Notes: a model not told the origin generated them from the sequence alone. DNA of 64,000 bases from Bolinopsis microptera (GCF_026151205.1 NC_087075.1:5324858-5388857); one strand, 5' to 3'. Shown: positions 1 through 22,411, numbered from the stretch's first letter. A program made the numbers and translations.

Positions 1-80
1 TGCACTGCGCCATACCTGCGCACTGCACTATACCTGCGCACTGCACTATACCTGCGCACTGCACTATACCTGCGCATAAG
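1..80. repeat. 18-bp tandem repeat
   Basis: About four copies of a unit close to TGCGCACTGCACTATACC run from the left edge. They sit in what appears to be an intron of the first gene, just before its first visible exon. No coding role is apparent. Confidence 0.85.
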
Positions 81-107
81 CGCAATACACGGTTAACCTC
101 TCCTCAG

Positions 108-3100
108 GTATCTCAACACAGAGCCACTACAACATAACCCCAGCAGCTGCTCAAGTCAACCCTGTCAACCAGGCACAGGCGATATACGCTGCTGCATCTC
201 AGATGATGATAGGTACGTTGCTCTAGACTACACTTATTACTAGACATTTCTAGCTTTTAGTGTAATTGTATTGCTATTTCAGTGGACAACTCTTCGCGGA
301 CAACTTATGATGAACTAAGGATAGTGTCATGAATTTAGACTCTCAAAACTGCTCCAATCCATACGTTTTCTAACAACATATTAAATGACAATAAAAACTG
401 GATATATATTGTAACACTCTAACTCAGGTAATATGATGATGGACCACTTGTCTAGCAACAACAACAACAACAACAATAACAAGAGAAGAAAGAAGCGCAG
501 TGGTTCACCAAAGCGCCGCATGCGATCCCGATCTGAGAGCCCTCAGCGCAACAAGAGAGCTAGGGATGGCAAGAGACGTAGAAATAGGTCCGTTATATTC
601 ATTGGTCAGGGTAGAAATTGTTGGTATCTAAACTTTATTAAGGTGAACTTTTCTGAAACAAGTTAGAATGGTGTGTTTATTTTAAATTTAAATGCATAAT
701 TAAATAACCCACTATGTCAGGTCCCCTACTTACAAGCGAAGTTACAATCGTGGCTCGGACTCTCCTCAAAAAGTTCAGAGACGTGAGGAAAGGAAAAGCG
801 AAGAAATGAAAAAAGAAGATATGAAGATTGAGGAGAATGACGAGAACTTGTACCAGCCTCCTACTCCTGAGGAAAACGTCGTAGCGGTGGAAGCTGAAAG
901 TGAGAATTGTAAGTTAGATCGTGTTTGTATATTTGAACGTTATTTTTTACAGTTATTCTTTTTCTTATTTCTACAATTTAGTTATTTATTTAAGAGACTT
1001 TTACAAAATCCAAACTGCTACAAAAATGTCTGATCTCTCTTATTTCAGTAATCATAATTCAAGATTTAATAGAGATGGTCTCCCTAAATAACATGAGTTA
1101 AGAAAGTTGTATAGTGTACAGTACCAATGCAACATGAGCTCTAAATAGAACTATTCAGATGTTCCAGACGGAAACAAGACCCCTGACTACAAAGCTGATG
1201 ATGGGACACCAAAAACACCTGAATACGACGCCGTCACCGTAAGTAACACCTTTTATAGGTGTTAGTCACCCGTAAGCAACACCTTTTATAGGTGTTAGTC
1301 ACCCGGAATATTCTTCATTCCTTCAAAAACTGCATTTTATTTAATCTAATTTCTTTTCGTTATCAATAGACTCCACAACCTGACTTGTACCCACATCACG
1401 CCCATTTACCTAATAAAATGTTCACTTTACAGGGATCAGCAGTCACTCCCCCTAGATCCGCCTCTCATCAAATAACTATGACGTCATCATCACAAGACAA
1501 CAAGACGTCATCAAATAACAATAATCAATCAGACTTTATCACTTCGCCCCCTTCGGTTTGTTATGGAAATATAACTTATCGTTGTCTGACTTAACCAGTT
1601 TATAGCATATAAGCTATTGTCTGCTTCACACATTTGATTTTGGGTTACTTCGATTTTTCATTTTATATTTATCTTAAAGTACACCATAAATTGGATCTTA
1701 TCATGTAATTTAATCTAACTGCATTTCAGAGGAAGACAGTAGCATCAGTGAAGGCCACATTGTCACTCAGCCCTAAGATGATCTCTCTAAAGAAGATAGG
1801 AGATACTCCAGACTTGTCAAGTCCTGTTCCAGATGTTGGAATAAAGTCTTTAGCAGGTAGCTTGTTTCTTTGAAATGAAATGAAATGAAATGAAATGAAA
1901 TGAAATGAAATGAAAAAATGTGCTTGTAAACTGTAAAGGGTGAGGTGAACATATTTAGCAGTAAACCACTAAAATCATATGAATTATTTATTCAATTATT
2001 ATCTATAACGATACGCAAAATGTTTGATCTCCTGTTTATCTCTGGCAATCTGCCAGCAAACTAATTTTTTGTGGACAGTTATTGGTCGTTGGAAGAGTAT
2101 TCGCTCTACAGGTTTTCTAGCAAAATCAACTTTTATAGGAAGAACGTATATAATTTACCACTTTCCCCAGACATCCTGCGTGAACAAGCTCTGAAGTCAA
2201 TGAAACGGAAACCGACACCAGAAAGAGAAATTGAAAGGGAAAGTGAGAGTGGGAGGAACACACGTGATGTCACACCAGATCTGGATAACTTCAGAACCCG
2301 CGCTGAGTCGCCCACTCTTGGTAAAACCCTCTCCTTCTACCATGCAGAATATTTCTTATTTCACGTTTAAAAACTGCTGAAATGATCTGCTAATTATAAG
2401 AATTTGTTTTGGTTCCAGCCAACTAGTAAGTTAAACGAACTTTAATCAGATCGTTCAACTACTGAGACAGCAAAGTTGGTTCGACCATTTGATGACATCG
2501 ACAGAAACATGTTCAAACCTGAGAACAGTCTCAACTCAGATGAAGACGAGTAAGTCAGCATATTTAGAGTAATTTAGAGTAATTATCACTTTCTCTTACA
2601 AATTAGTTAACCGTATTTGAAGTCATTGATAGAGTAATGACTATTTAATTACTTCGTTATTACGAGATGGTGATTTCAAATTTCTTCTTTTGAAATATTT
2701 CTGTTCTAGTTTTTACTCGGACGATGAGTTTGATCCAAAGAAATATGAAAAGAATTCAGAAGACGAATTATTAGATAGTCCAGAAAGAAAACACGACTTT
2801 ACTGGAATTACTATGAACTTTAAAGTTACTCCAAAAGTGGTAAGTTTGTGAATCCTTATTTAAAGAGTTTTTATTGTTCGTGTTTTTATTGGTTCGGTGA
2901 TTTCAAGGAAGTCAGACTCCCATGAATGTGGAATTCCTCGTTATTGGTGGTAGAATTTGTTAGTGGAATTTTCTATGAAGACTTTTTCGTTACATTGAGT
3001 AACGATTGATCAAAACTAAAACACTGTTTTCGATCTGACGGGTGATGGGCTCTCTCTGATGGGACACGGTTCTAAGGGGTACCCGGGGTACGAGTTAACG

Positions 3101-6100
3101 AATAGTGTTCGTGTCCTTCCACAACCCCCTCTCATTGTGTTTTTGACGGAGGAGAAGCCTAGTTCATCCGCCTGCATCGCTTAATCGAGTTGAAAATTTA
3201 GCCAATAACAAACTAAATTACATGTTATACTGATAGCAGGTGTAGAGTTTATAACATACAAATTCTAAATTTTTGACGGCTGACGGTGGTAAGTCGCTAT
3301 GTTTAATTCGGGACTTTTATAGTCTTGGAGCTCAAAATGTCTCGTGCTGTGAGCCGTATAAACGGCGCACACCACCGCCCCGCCTTTCTGCTTACATTAC
3401 TTCATGGTTGCGGGGCGGAGCTGGTGCCGTTTGTCTCGGCCTCGAGTGGCGAGTGCTTGCCCATCGAATACACAATTGAAACACTAATTATTTATTGGAA
3501 TTCTACAGTTTCCAAAACGAAGTACGAGGATATATTAACTTTGAGCTTTGTTTTGGCAACTGCTTCATCGATGGGCGAGTAGGTATTTGTTGTTTAGCAG
3601 TGTTGAATATTGGAGCAATTATATAATGCAATGTATATCTCCATCATAATATAGGCTAGTGTAAACATATATAATTAATAATACAAACAAATGGTATTAG
3701 TAACTCGCTAGATTATAGATGTTATTTAAACACATATGTTTACGTCAATTATTACTAAAATTAATATTCTTTTTGCTTTAATATAATTACATGTCACATA
3801 ATGGATTAGTTGAATGAAACGTGTGCTACAAATGTCTACACCTCACGCAAAACTGCGTACCGCTTAGTACTTCATGCTTGAGCGGTACTGCGGTTGACAG
3901 TGGCGCGCACTCAATTTAATCACAAATAACGAGCGCGCGGTTTTTTGGAATCTCTCCATTATTATATTAATTAGGTCGCAGTGTTCACGGCCTGTACTGC
4001 GTGAACGTCAGAAATATCTTTTAAATTATTTTGCTTCTGAAATTTTGGCTCTAGAAATTAAGAAATGTGACATGTAATTGTAAGATAACAATTAAATAGA
4101 TCATGTGCGCGGCGCCTACAGCTGACCTACGAATTTCTGAACATTTTTAAATTGTGGCTGTGTGCGCGGCGTACTGTATATGTGTTTGAAATTGAAATTT
4201 GAATTTATTTATGAATATAACATTATGTATTGATTGTTTTGTGGTAAATAAAAATTTTTCTTTCCTAAAAAATTTTTCTTTCCTATTTCTCAAATAACCC
4301 CACATTCTTACTATTTCTTATTATCCCAGACTAAAGATGAGAAACGTAAAGCAAAGATTGAAAAGAAGCGAGCTAAAGAGCTGAAGAAGAAAAAGAAAGA
4401 GGAGAAAAAACTGAAGAAACTCATCAAAAAACAAGGCCAAGGTTTGTAATATTATTTTAAAGCGCTTAATTTTTCATCGACTGATACCGATAAATTTGTA
4501 TCATAAAACTGAATTGTGATTGATTAAGGTAATGTATCATATCGAATATCAAATTAATCGAAAACATTTCAGCAGATAATTTGGAGACTGAGACTTCTCC
4601 CAACAACTCAGATAGAGGTTTGTTAACACGTGACATTAGCACGTGACATTAGCACGTGACATTAGCACGTGATACTCTTTGTAAATTGTACCATCGAATT
4701 TCGTTCAAAGATTGCGGCACAAGAACATTTAATTATCTGTGTGCTTGTGGAACTATGATTTGTTAGTTATTAAAAGTATGACGTAAGCCCGCCATTGTTA
4801 TTTTTCTCGAATAATAATCATACCACATTGAACTCGACCATGATATTGAGATAGGTCTACAAATGTTAGCATTCGGAAAGCCCAGACGTGACTAAAGTCT
4901 AATATTTTAGCATTCAAAAAGACGCGCATTTTGACATTACATGCACTAAATCCATTGCGCGCAACAAGTATTGACTGTCGCGCGCGAAAAGTGGCATGCA
5001 ACGTATGTCAAGTTATTTCGGGAAATGCGATACTAAATAATAATCAAACCCAAATCATTTAATTTAATTCGCTGTTAGATTTACACTCAAATATCCTTAG
5101 CGGCTCCAGCCTGGCAACGAAGGTTAATCAGCTCTCACCTTACTGGAGCTGACAGCCCCGCAACTAAGTAAGTTTAAAGAAGCACAAATTCTTACGATAA
5201 GAATAGGCCAGGACTTCTCAAATTTCATTTATTCACTCCTTATTAAGGTTCATGTTTTAAGGAAAATGTTTGCGGTTAAGCAGATGTGTCCTTCTTGTGT
5301 ATCCACAAATTAGTTACAAGTTTAATTTCAGTTCGCCCGATTCTTCCCCTCCGAGTACTCCTGATAATGATGACTCTGAGTTTCTTAAAACGCCTGAGAA
5401 GTGCGATCAGATATTCTTTGAGGTGGGTCTAGAAATTATTATTTTTGGGACAAAATTAGCTGACTTTTTTCGGGTTCAAGTAATTAAATTAAAACTGTGA
5501 TAACGAATGGTTTCCAATACTACCATGAGATTATAATCTCCATCCTACACGGACTGTATAGCTTGTCATGTTTCATTTCTCGATAAAGAGCAGAATCAAT
5601 AATAATAAAACTACGTAACTATTTTAAAATGAAAACTCCACCAGACCTCCCCATCTACTGAAGAACCGAGACCCAAAAGAAAATCCAAGAGAAAAGTAGT
5701 AGTCCTAAACAAAGATCCCACAAACAACACTCCCCAACAACCTGAAGTACCAGAACCTAAACCTGAAGTTAAAACAACTTCGCCCTCTGCTAGGAAACCG
5801 TTAGCAGCAGTGTTTAGTGCTACTATCAGAAGTCTTGTGCCGCCTAAAGCAGAACAGAGCAACACTGTATCAACTACTGCAAACAGACAGGTAATGTTCG
5901 TCATAGAAATGTGCTAACTGCTTATTAGTGCATAAACATTGGTGTAAACCAACTTTATCCAAGCTATAAAACCTTTAAAATTTCTCCTCGAAACAGCTGA
6001 ATTTTTCCTTGTATAAACTTATAATTTCCCGCCAGGTTAAAGGATTTAACCCGTTTGCTCCATCATCCTCCCAACCTATTAGACCCACCCCTGCTCCAGC

Positions 6101-6795
6101 CGTTCCCACCATCACACCTCTAGTTAGACCAACTAGACCAGATACCGTACCTCTAGTTAGACCAACTAGATCGGATACACGTAAAGTTACAGCTGAGGTT
6201 AAACAGACAAGGAGGCTAGGAGGTGTTAAAACTATAAAGATCAGGAAAACGGTTCCAACAACAGTTCCTACAACGGTTCCAACAACAGTTCCTACAACAG
6301 TTCCTACAACAGTTCCTGAACAGAGGTTTACACCAGCAGTTACTAGTGTGAAACCTGTTGTTAAACCCCCTGTTGAACTGTCGCCTCCCCCTATTGAGTA
6401 AGTGTTTATTTAGTGATTGTTGTGGAATTAAAGAACTTGATTCGTCATTTAGATAATTTTCCTGACATTTTCTACCTCAATTTATTTTTATTACGCTTTC
6501 GCATGATTTAAGTTCTGACACCGAATGAATGATTTGTAGTCAAAATAAACATTGGTTCACTCCCATGATACGTCATTCTAATTCTATGTTTTAATAATTT
6601 ACTAACTAATAAGTTTATAACCGTCACAGTGACGATCTTGACGATTTGGACAAGGAACTAGATCTCCTAAATGCAGCCCTGGACATTGAACCAGCTTCCT
6701 TCAAATCCAAGTCTAAACCAGAAACTAAAGATGATGATGACGATCTGTTCGCAGATATTGAAGAGTTCCTGAACGAAGAAAGAAGAAATCTTTGA
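108..6795 (+). CDS. Basic Ser/Lys/Pro-rich disordered protein, 3' part
   Basis: Sixteen exons join in frame: 108-212, 428-587, 721-908, 1159-1238, 1370-1555, 1730-1856, 2171-2320, 2450-2549, 2710-2839, 4330-4441, 4573-4617, 5101-5167, 5332-5422, 5645-5890, 6036-6397 and 6630-6795 (stop TGA). The 5' end lies left of the window. The product has a poly-Asn run, SR-like basic stretches (RSRSESPQR), many TP/SP sites, a Lys/Glu-rich predicted coiled coil at 4330-4441, a TVPT repeat and an acidic C terminus ending FADIEEFLNEERRNL. I see no folded catalytic or RNA-binding domain in the visible part. Composition suggests a nuclear RNA-processing or chromatin-associated protein, perhaps of the CCCH or SR-related kind, but I do not recognise the family. 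The 5101-5167 exon is inferred because it repairs the phase between its neighbours. Confidence 0.75.
1245..1302. repeat. Tandem duplication of a splice donor
   Basis: The stretch around the donor ending exon 1159-1238 is duplicated: a GTAAG(T/C)AACACC segment followed by TTTTATAGGTGTTAGTCACC occurs twice, about 31 bp apart. The second copy also carries a donor-like GTAAGC. Confidence 0.7.
1870..1917. repeat. (GAAAT)n microsatellite
   Basis: Roughly nine pentamer units of TGAAA/GAAAT in the intron after exon 1730-1856. No function is apparent. Confidence 0.9.
2840..4329. other. Long intron with GC-rich islands
   Basis: This intron of the first gene is about 1.5 kb, much longer than its neighbours. 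It contains GC-rich patches near 3060-3180, 3350-3470 and 3890-3960 in otherwise AT-rich DNA. The short ORFs across 3273-3582 have no family likeness. It may hold an old mobile element, but I found no terminal repeats. Confidence 0.4.
4623..4675. repeat. 15-bp repeat with CACGTG boxes
   Basis: Unit CACGTGACATTAGCA occurs about 3.5 times immediately after the donor of exon 4573-4617, giving four palindromic CACGTG E-box cores. Intronic; any regulatory role is speculative. Confidence 0.8.
6249..6320 (+). repeat. Coding TVPT repeat
   Basis: A 12-bp unit close to ACAGTTCCTACA repeats about six times in frame inside exon 6036-6397 and encodes a Thr-Val-Pro-Thr run. It belongs to the coding sequence of the first gene. 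Confidence 0.85.
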
Positions 6796-8640
6796 GAAGA
6801 TTTATTTTTTTAGTGGTTAAATTATTAGCTTTTAAATTTGCGCGGTCGTTGGTTATTGGAGGAACTGTGGAAGAACTATTATTGTTAGCTGAAAGTGTTT
6901 TATAGGTCCAGTAAAATAATTTGTATGTTGGTAAATTATTTACATCAGTTAGTGGTTTGAGAGGTCAAGTTGAATCTCGTATAACCTGCTTAGATTTGGA
7001 CTGGGGGTATGACTGGCATAGAATTGTGTTTAAAATGTGACACGCCACAAACTATGAATAATTCGACACCTAATTCAAATGTAGAAACATGTTGAGATGA
7101 TGATAACAGAAATATTATATAAAGATCCGCTTCATTAATGCTACAAAGTACAAATGCATGTAGTGAAACTTTCAAATAACTTACAGCTGTTTGAAGTGGG
7201 TCCAAATTATTTTTGATGGGTTGAAGTTACGGTGTTTAACATATGCTATTACCTTATTTATCTTCCAAAAATAACGAAAAATGTTGAAGGTCTACTGTGT
7301 ACTGAATTTTCAATTTTTGTCAAATCGTTCATGTTCTTGGGCTTGATTTCCTGGTTATTTGTGCAACTGGACCTTCATTGATCTGTTTCCCCCCTTTTTA
7401 TTAATTTTCCGTTTTTCTGCTTGGTAAATTGGATGATTGTTAGCGATGGTTTTCCTCAGGCAATCCCGATAGTAATTGTGGAAACTATTTTAATGTTATC
7501 TGGTAAAATCAGTTACATTTTATCTACACATGATGTTTTGTCTGGTTAATTACAGTGAAAAATGTGGGTAATCTTATTAATTTCGCTTATTATTTCAATC
7601 AATTCTCAAATCTATTATTTTACTTGTATAAAAGAAGCATCGATACCTTACCTGGGAGTAATATGTAATTCGATGTACGAGTTCAGACTCAGAGTTGAAC
7701 TGGAATGATCGCATATTTATATTGATAAACAATGCAAAGTGATTACAATCGCTTGGTTGTACTTGTAGGTTTATAACCTATCAGGACGCGCGCCGAGTTG
7801 AAACAAATATTTTACGAGTATCACCGGCCGTTAATCGCTTAGTCATAACATTACTAATTTACCTAACTAATTGCTAGTCTATTGCTCACTACTCTCACGT
7901 ATAGAAGCGCCGAGCAGTGGTATTAATTAATTGGGATTTAAATGGCGCGCGTGCCAGGTAAATTGTTATTAAAATAACAAATTGCTCGTCCATATTAATG
8001 AACTCGGTATGTCGCACAATTCGAAAAAATATAGACACATTCTATTTATTATAATATTCGTTTAGGGAATATAATAGTAACTAATCGTTATGGAATACAT
8101 CATAACTATTCTGCAAATTGAACAAAATATTAAAAACAGAAAAGCCGCACGCATGCGCGTTAGATATTTCGCAATAATAAGTGACAGTGCTTACTAAAAT
8201 CGAGCGCTGCGCTGTATATTTTGAAACTGGCGTTTAAACATTAAACGAGTCTTCCAAATTTTAATTTTTTTTTTCTTTGAATGAATCTCTGTGCGGGGAT
8301 ATCATAAAGTCATTTGGAATTATTTTGAACTCCGGTAGAGCTTGGTGAATCTTTAAATTCTCATTCATGGTGTGAGATCACGTGAGATTGGCTAAAATTA
8401 CACATATTGCCACATGCAGATAAGTCAGGTGGTACAAGAATCTTCGATTTGAAATCCTTAGAACAACAGTGATTTCTCTCCGGGGAAACAGAGGGGCAAG
8501 AAAGAACTTTGTTATGTGGATATAGAGAGTCTAGATTTGAACTTGGAGACACAAGGCCAACTAGGGTAAATTTCAAATGTTTCTGCCAATATTTAAGTTG
8601 GGGAATATATTGAATTTTTGAAAGTTTCATTTTATATAGG
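6796..8640. other. 3' flank and intergenic DNA, no gene seen
   Basis: AT-rich DNA after the stop codon of the first gene. GC-rich spots with GCGCGC words lie near 7780-7810, 7940 and 8140-8210. The short ORFs (for example the minus-strand one at 8361-8645) show no recognisable domain. Confidence 0.5.
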
Positions 8641-8673
8641 GTCATTCATCATTGTGAATGAATAAGTTTATAT

Positions 8674-9108
8674 ATGAGTAATTATTCAATGATTGGATGC
8701 AACATATCAGCTTCACCATTTGAAAAACCCTGCAGATCCTGGTGGCAAGTGGCCTTCAGGAAAAATTCACTAAACTTGCTAAATGTTTTAAGAAGGGCTT
8801 CAATAACTGCTCTTACTGACATAATAGCAACAAAACGGCTACGTTGGTTTGGACATGTCAGTAGAATGCCTGAAGATCGGTTACCTAACTATCTACTTGA
8901 ATGGAAACCCAAGCATGGGAAACGATCAAGAGGCAGGCCTAGGAAGAGCTTAAATGATGTATTTATTGAAGATGCTGAGCAGAGATTGGATCGTAATGGA
9001 CTCACGATTGATTGTATGAGAAGATTGGCTGCAGATCGAAAAGGATGGAGAATTATTACCCGTCGAAGTTGTATAATACAAAGTAATGACGCAGATGACG
9101 CAGACTAA
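8674..9108 (+). mobile_element. RTE-like LINE fragment, C-terminal end
   Basis: A 144-aa open frame contains RLRWFGHVSRMPEDRLP and later GKRSRGRPRKSLNDV. This is the characteristic C-terminal end of reverse transcriptases from RTE-like and related non-LTR retrotransposons. The RT catalytic core is absent, so this is a 5'-truncated copy. The following 9109-9330 is probably its 3' UTR. It lies between genes with no sign of domestication. Confidence 0.8.
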
Positions 9109-9330
9109 TCCTTTTGGATGGAGATCTCGCCATGTAACATGTGTATGTTGCTAAATGATAACACTTTCTGCACTGACTGTGAGAAACAGGATAGATCTGT
9201 TTTTTTGTCTAACATTCTTTTTTAAACCTTTTTAAGAGAGGTTGGGCCAAGATGGCCCACGAGAGGATAGCATTGAGATGCTCTGCCTACCTCTGGGGTA
9301 TGGCTACCCAAACAGTATATATACAATAAA

Positions 9331-10041
9331 TTAAATCAAGTGATGCAATTGGCAGAGCACAATCGTAAATCATGAGCAATAAATATCATCTATCCCTCGT
9401 AGCTCTTCTCTTCAGGTATCAGGTTGAAGGAGACACTGGATATAGGGGTGGTTCATACCTTCTTTGCCTTCACACGTACACCTCTAACTGCTACTAGAAC
9501 ACTCCTCTTTATATCCATGCTCAGGCGTGTCCTGATGTTGTACATCAACTGGCTGTAGTCTTCCTTCATCTTGATGGCTATCAACACAGCAAGTCTCTTA
9601 TGAAACGCTTGGCCTCAGGTGCCATTCCTCCTGTTGTGGTAAATACAAGGGGGAAGAATGACCCTTTTTTCCAGTTGTAGCACAAGATAGATTCGTTTAC
9701 ATTTCTTGCTTGGTGGTGTATCAGGCAATAAATCACTTGACAATACATTCATTGTCTTATTTTGCAGTAATGACTTACGATGTTATTACTTATTGGAAAT
9801 ATCTCTCTCCAATATATATGTTCTTTTAGAGTATTGGAAAAGCATCATTTATTTAACGGCAATTTTTTTCTTCTGGGCCTAAGGTCATACTTTTTGATCA
9901 CTTCCTTAAAGAATATATGCTTTAATCTGAAGGCTTAATAAAGACGTATTTTGGTAATTAACTACCTATTGTAAGGCATTTGTGTGTGGCTGTTTTTATT
10001 TATAGTTGATTTAACTATTCAAATATTCTTCCAGCTTTAAA
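9331..10041. other. Intergenic DNA upstream of MRPS22-like gene
   Basis: AT-rich DNA with no convincing ORF. The promoter of the MRPS22-like gene should lie in its last few hundred bases, but I see no clear TATA box. Confidence 0.4.
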
Positions 10042-12081
10042 ATGAACATTGCTCTTCGTCATGTGATAAGAAACTCACTTGGATTAGTCAGAAATTTTTC
10101 CACTGAACCTGCAAATGAAGTAAGTGCATTTGAAATGTGTCAGCAATTTTTGATATAATTTGAGTTGCTCCAGTATGCCATTTTGATAGAGATATTATAA
10201 TGTATTATATTGCATATCAATACGATCATAATTTACATTTTCGCTTTAATTAGGTTGCCCCACCAAAACAACAGGATCCTTATGTGGAGCACCATAAAAA
10301 GCACCATTTTATATATCACATAGGTAGCAAGTAACAAAATTTAATGTGTACTTTATGAGTATATTTTATTAGCATCTAAATTATTGAACATTCGTTATTG
10401 TTGCGAAATTTTATAATTCAATTCAGTACTCATAAAATCAATTCTCTCAGGTTTATCACGTCAAAAGGAAGAATGCTACAGATAAATCATTTGAACAACA
10501 AAATGCTCCGTATTTGTCCCATCCAAAATCTTCAATTCCATCCCAGCAGTATGTAAAAATAGATAAAACATTTCAAAAACGATTAGAAGAATCAAAGGAT
10601 GTCTTCAATCAAGAAATAACAGCAGAAGTTATGAAATCATCTCATCAGTTTCGTCAACCTTATTCATCTCAACCTACCTCCCAAATAGCATTCCTCACTA
10701 AAGAAGAGCTTGAGGTGGCCAATGAGAATGCTCGGAGAAGGGTTGTAGAAATATTAGACAGCAAACCTGTTCCTTCTACTGTCAGACCAGATGTTTCTCA
10801 GGCTGTAGAAAATGATCCGGGTTTGGCATGGCTTTATGACAGTTCAATAACTTTTGTTGATTGCAGTAAAGATGCTTCTGATCAGGTGTGTACACTACAT
10901 CATTTCTTACTTTAACTGTAATCTATTGGATTTCTTAAAAGTCCTGTTCTTTGAAAAAGTATGGTCATAATTATATTTGTATCATAATGAAACTTAATGG
11001 TGCTTTAATTTCAGGATAGATACATCGTAACTCGAAACATTGATGGGTCTCTTACTCATGACCAACACCCAGAAAGAGACATAATCCACGGCAACTTCTT
11101 TAAAAGACCTGATCAAATTTACCCACCATTCGATTTTCTGGAATCGGATGAGCTTTTCTCAGAGATTTTAAGTTCAGATGAGTCAGACAAATTGGGCATG
11201 CTTGATGCGTTGCCACATTGTTACACTTCTGACCACCCTATCTTTCAAAAGCGTTTTAATCAGATCACAGATGCGATGCTTAACAACACTTCATTAATGG
11301 ATTCAATGATTCTTTCCAACCATTTTGTACCTATGATAGAGAGAGCGTTGACCAACAAGCATCATGATGTCTCTCTCCTAATCAATCATCTTCATAATAC
11401 AGGGAGGTTGGTGTTTCTGTAATTATTTCGTAAGAATGTGACCGCATTATAATTAATCTCTAATGATGGCTTAAATTTAATAAGTGGCCCTACTTTTTAT
11501 AACTGGTCCAAACTTTTGACACTTGTAAATTTGTTTCACTTCCAGGACACAGATTGCTGCAGAACTGACAAGTTTAGTCTACTACAAAGATAAACGAGCT
11601 TGTAAAAAGATGGAAACATACCTTGCCGGTCAAGTTCTCATATTTAATGGGGCAGCTATGAAAGTTTCGCTTGATAGAACGCGCCGGCTGAAAAAAGATG
11701 AGAAGACTATCAAGGTAAGGAAAGTATTAATTATAATAATTATAATTATAATAATTATAACGTCACACCCAATATTGCCCCATTATTGCCAACTCTGATA
11801 TGATACATATTACATATTCTGTAAATATCAAAACTTTAGTATCACAGAAATTATACATATCTCTTTTATTTCAGGTCAGCTTGATATGCGATGTGGACGT
11901 ACAAGAAGTCAAATCTGTAAAAAACAGCTCAGACGGAAAAGCCTTCATTGCCACCTTGAAAGATCACGAAGTTGCAGAAAGTCTCCATAACCTCGGGAGA
12001 GGAAATTGCAAATTTGTGAACTCTAATAAATTTGAATTCTTCCCTGTTAAGGGAAAAATTAATAAGAAAAATAAGAACTGA
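10042..12081 (+). CDS. MRPS22: Mitochondrial ribosomal protein mS22-like
   Basis: Six exons read in frame: 10042-10119, 10254-10330, 10468-10885, 11015-11406, 11546-11714 and 11875-12081 (446 aa). The N terminus MNIALRHVIRNSLGLVRNF is basic and hydrophobic with no acidic residues, typical of a mitochondrial presequence. The middle follows animal MRPS22: LTKEELEVANENARRRVVEIL, then RYIVTRNIDGSLTHDQHPERD, then a DHPIFQKRFNQITD segment. mS22 is a metazoan component of the mitochondrial small ribosomal subunit. The exon 2/3 junction (10330 to 10468) was chosen because it is the only GT-AG pair I found that keeps frame; the stronger-looking acceptor at 10450 does not. Similarity is judged from memory of the family, so the name is probable rather than certain. 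Confidence 0.65.
11720..11762. repeat. (TTATAA)-type AT repeat
   Basis: Short ATTATAATAATTATA repeat just after the donor of exon 11546-11714 of the MRPS22-like gene. Confidence 0.7.
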
Positions 12082-12088
12082 TGAGACA

Positions 12089-12094
12089 AATAAA
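12089..12094 (+). terminator. AATAAA polyadenylation signal, MRPS22-like gene
   Basis: A canonical AATAAA begins 8 bp after the TGA stop. If used, the 3' UTR is very short. Confidence 0.55.
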
Positions 12095-12679
12095 AAGTTA
12101 CTTACAAGTTTTTCTATCAATAATGTCTAACATTTGGTTGCCATAGTTCCTCTAATTTATTATGAGTTAATTTATTCTGACTGTACAGTGTACTTAAAGG
12201 CAGGAATTTAGATTAATTGAACTTTTATAAGAATCTATTTTCAACTGTTTTATAACTTATAAATTGCTTGTTCTACAGTTTGGCAGTTAAGTAGACCCGC
12301 TGTCACGCTATATCTTCTTCAGAGCAACTTAAAAACTGGACTGTATAGTTTTAAAATAACTGGCTAGAAATAACAGGCTGTTATATTGATGCCGAGAAAC
12401 AATTTGAAATTGATCTAATCTCAGCTGAATTTCGATATGTCTGTAGTTTAACTGCAATAAACAAAGTTTACAAAGTAGCTTAAAACTTCAGCTACTCCTT
12501 GAGGATAAAATATGTAATATTACCAATTGCGTCATGAATTGTATATTTCATAATAATCCGTCCAGGTAAAACCAATATGGCGGATTAAAAGAAAATAGCA
12601 ACGTCTGTAGTAACCAGTAGTAACCAGTAGTAACTAGTTGTAACGTCTGTCAAGATCTTATCTTGACTGCCAACATTTG
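12095..12679. other. Intergenic DNA, no gene seen
   Basis: About 0.6 kb between the MRPS22-like gene and the KIAA0930 homologue. A small TAACCAGTAG repeat lies at about 12610-12640. It must contain the promoter of the downstream gene, but no clear core element stands out. Confidence 0.4.
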
Positions 12680-15550
<2,871 letters not shown>

Positions 15551-15709
15551 ATTTTACTGAACTTGTAAAGGCATGTTATCAAGTGTGCACTGTGCAGTTA
15601 TCACCCTTAAACTTACTCAGTTTCAATTGAGTTATGGTTAATTTGACATTATATAATATCGTCCAGTTGTTTCTTTTTTGTAATGTGATTTTTAAAAGTC
15701 CAGTGGGTT

Positions 15710-15715
15710 AATAAA
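15710..15715 (+). terminator. AATAAA polyadenylation signal, KIAA0930 homologue
   Basis: AATAAA about 160 bp after the TAG stop in AT-rich DNA with T-rich stretches following. A plausible end for the transcript. Confidence 0.5.
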
Positions 15716-21718
<6,003 letters not shown>

Positions 21719-22411
21719 AGCCTGCTTAGTAGCTTTCAATATTATTATGTTTAGTTTATGAGTTAGTAGTCCAGGCTAGTGTTTTTGGACTGAACAGTTT
21801 AAGCTTTGATTTATTTCATATAGTACTATTAATTATGGTTCTGAATTTTTGAGCAATATTGTTTTCCAAACTTTGAATTTTTCGTTCGCTATGTTTTCCA
21901 CGTTTTAGTGCATACAATTAAATTTTTCTAACTTTCTTTTGGAAGACTATTAAATTATTAATTTCGCACATCTTCATTAAATTATCTAGACGCATGGTTT
22001 AGATCTAAGAGTTTTAATGTTCGTGTGACAAAGAATGTCAAAATTAGAATATATTTATAACTAGCTTGTCATGTTTGATAAGAATTTGTTGTAAAGTCAC
22101 GAGTTTTAATTCTAAGACTAATGGAATTATTTCTAAATTTATTTTTAAACTAAACATCAATAATGAAGATTAAAGATTAAATATAAATGTGTCATGTGGT
22201 TGATTATGCCAATTTCCAAACCTTCGCCGTAAAATTGCAAAAAAACTGACTTTCGGCCCAAAAGTAGACAAAGGAACCATTAATTTTGTTTCACGTCGTA
22301 ACCCCCATTAATTGTTCACTTAATTTTACTTATATATAGTGTATCGGCCATCGGGGCGAAAGCCACGAAATAGGCGCGCACTCGTGCGGCGCGGGCCTAC
22401 AACACGTGTAT
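21719..22411. other. Enolase 3' flank
   Basis: AT-rich 3' UTR and flank. No perfect AATAAA stands out near the stop; ATTAAA-like words lie near 22170-22180. From about 22330 the base composition shifts to GC-rich words at the edge of the next mobile element. Confidence 0.4.
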
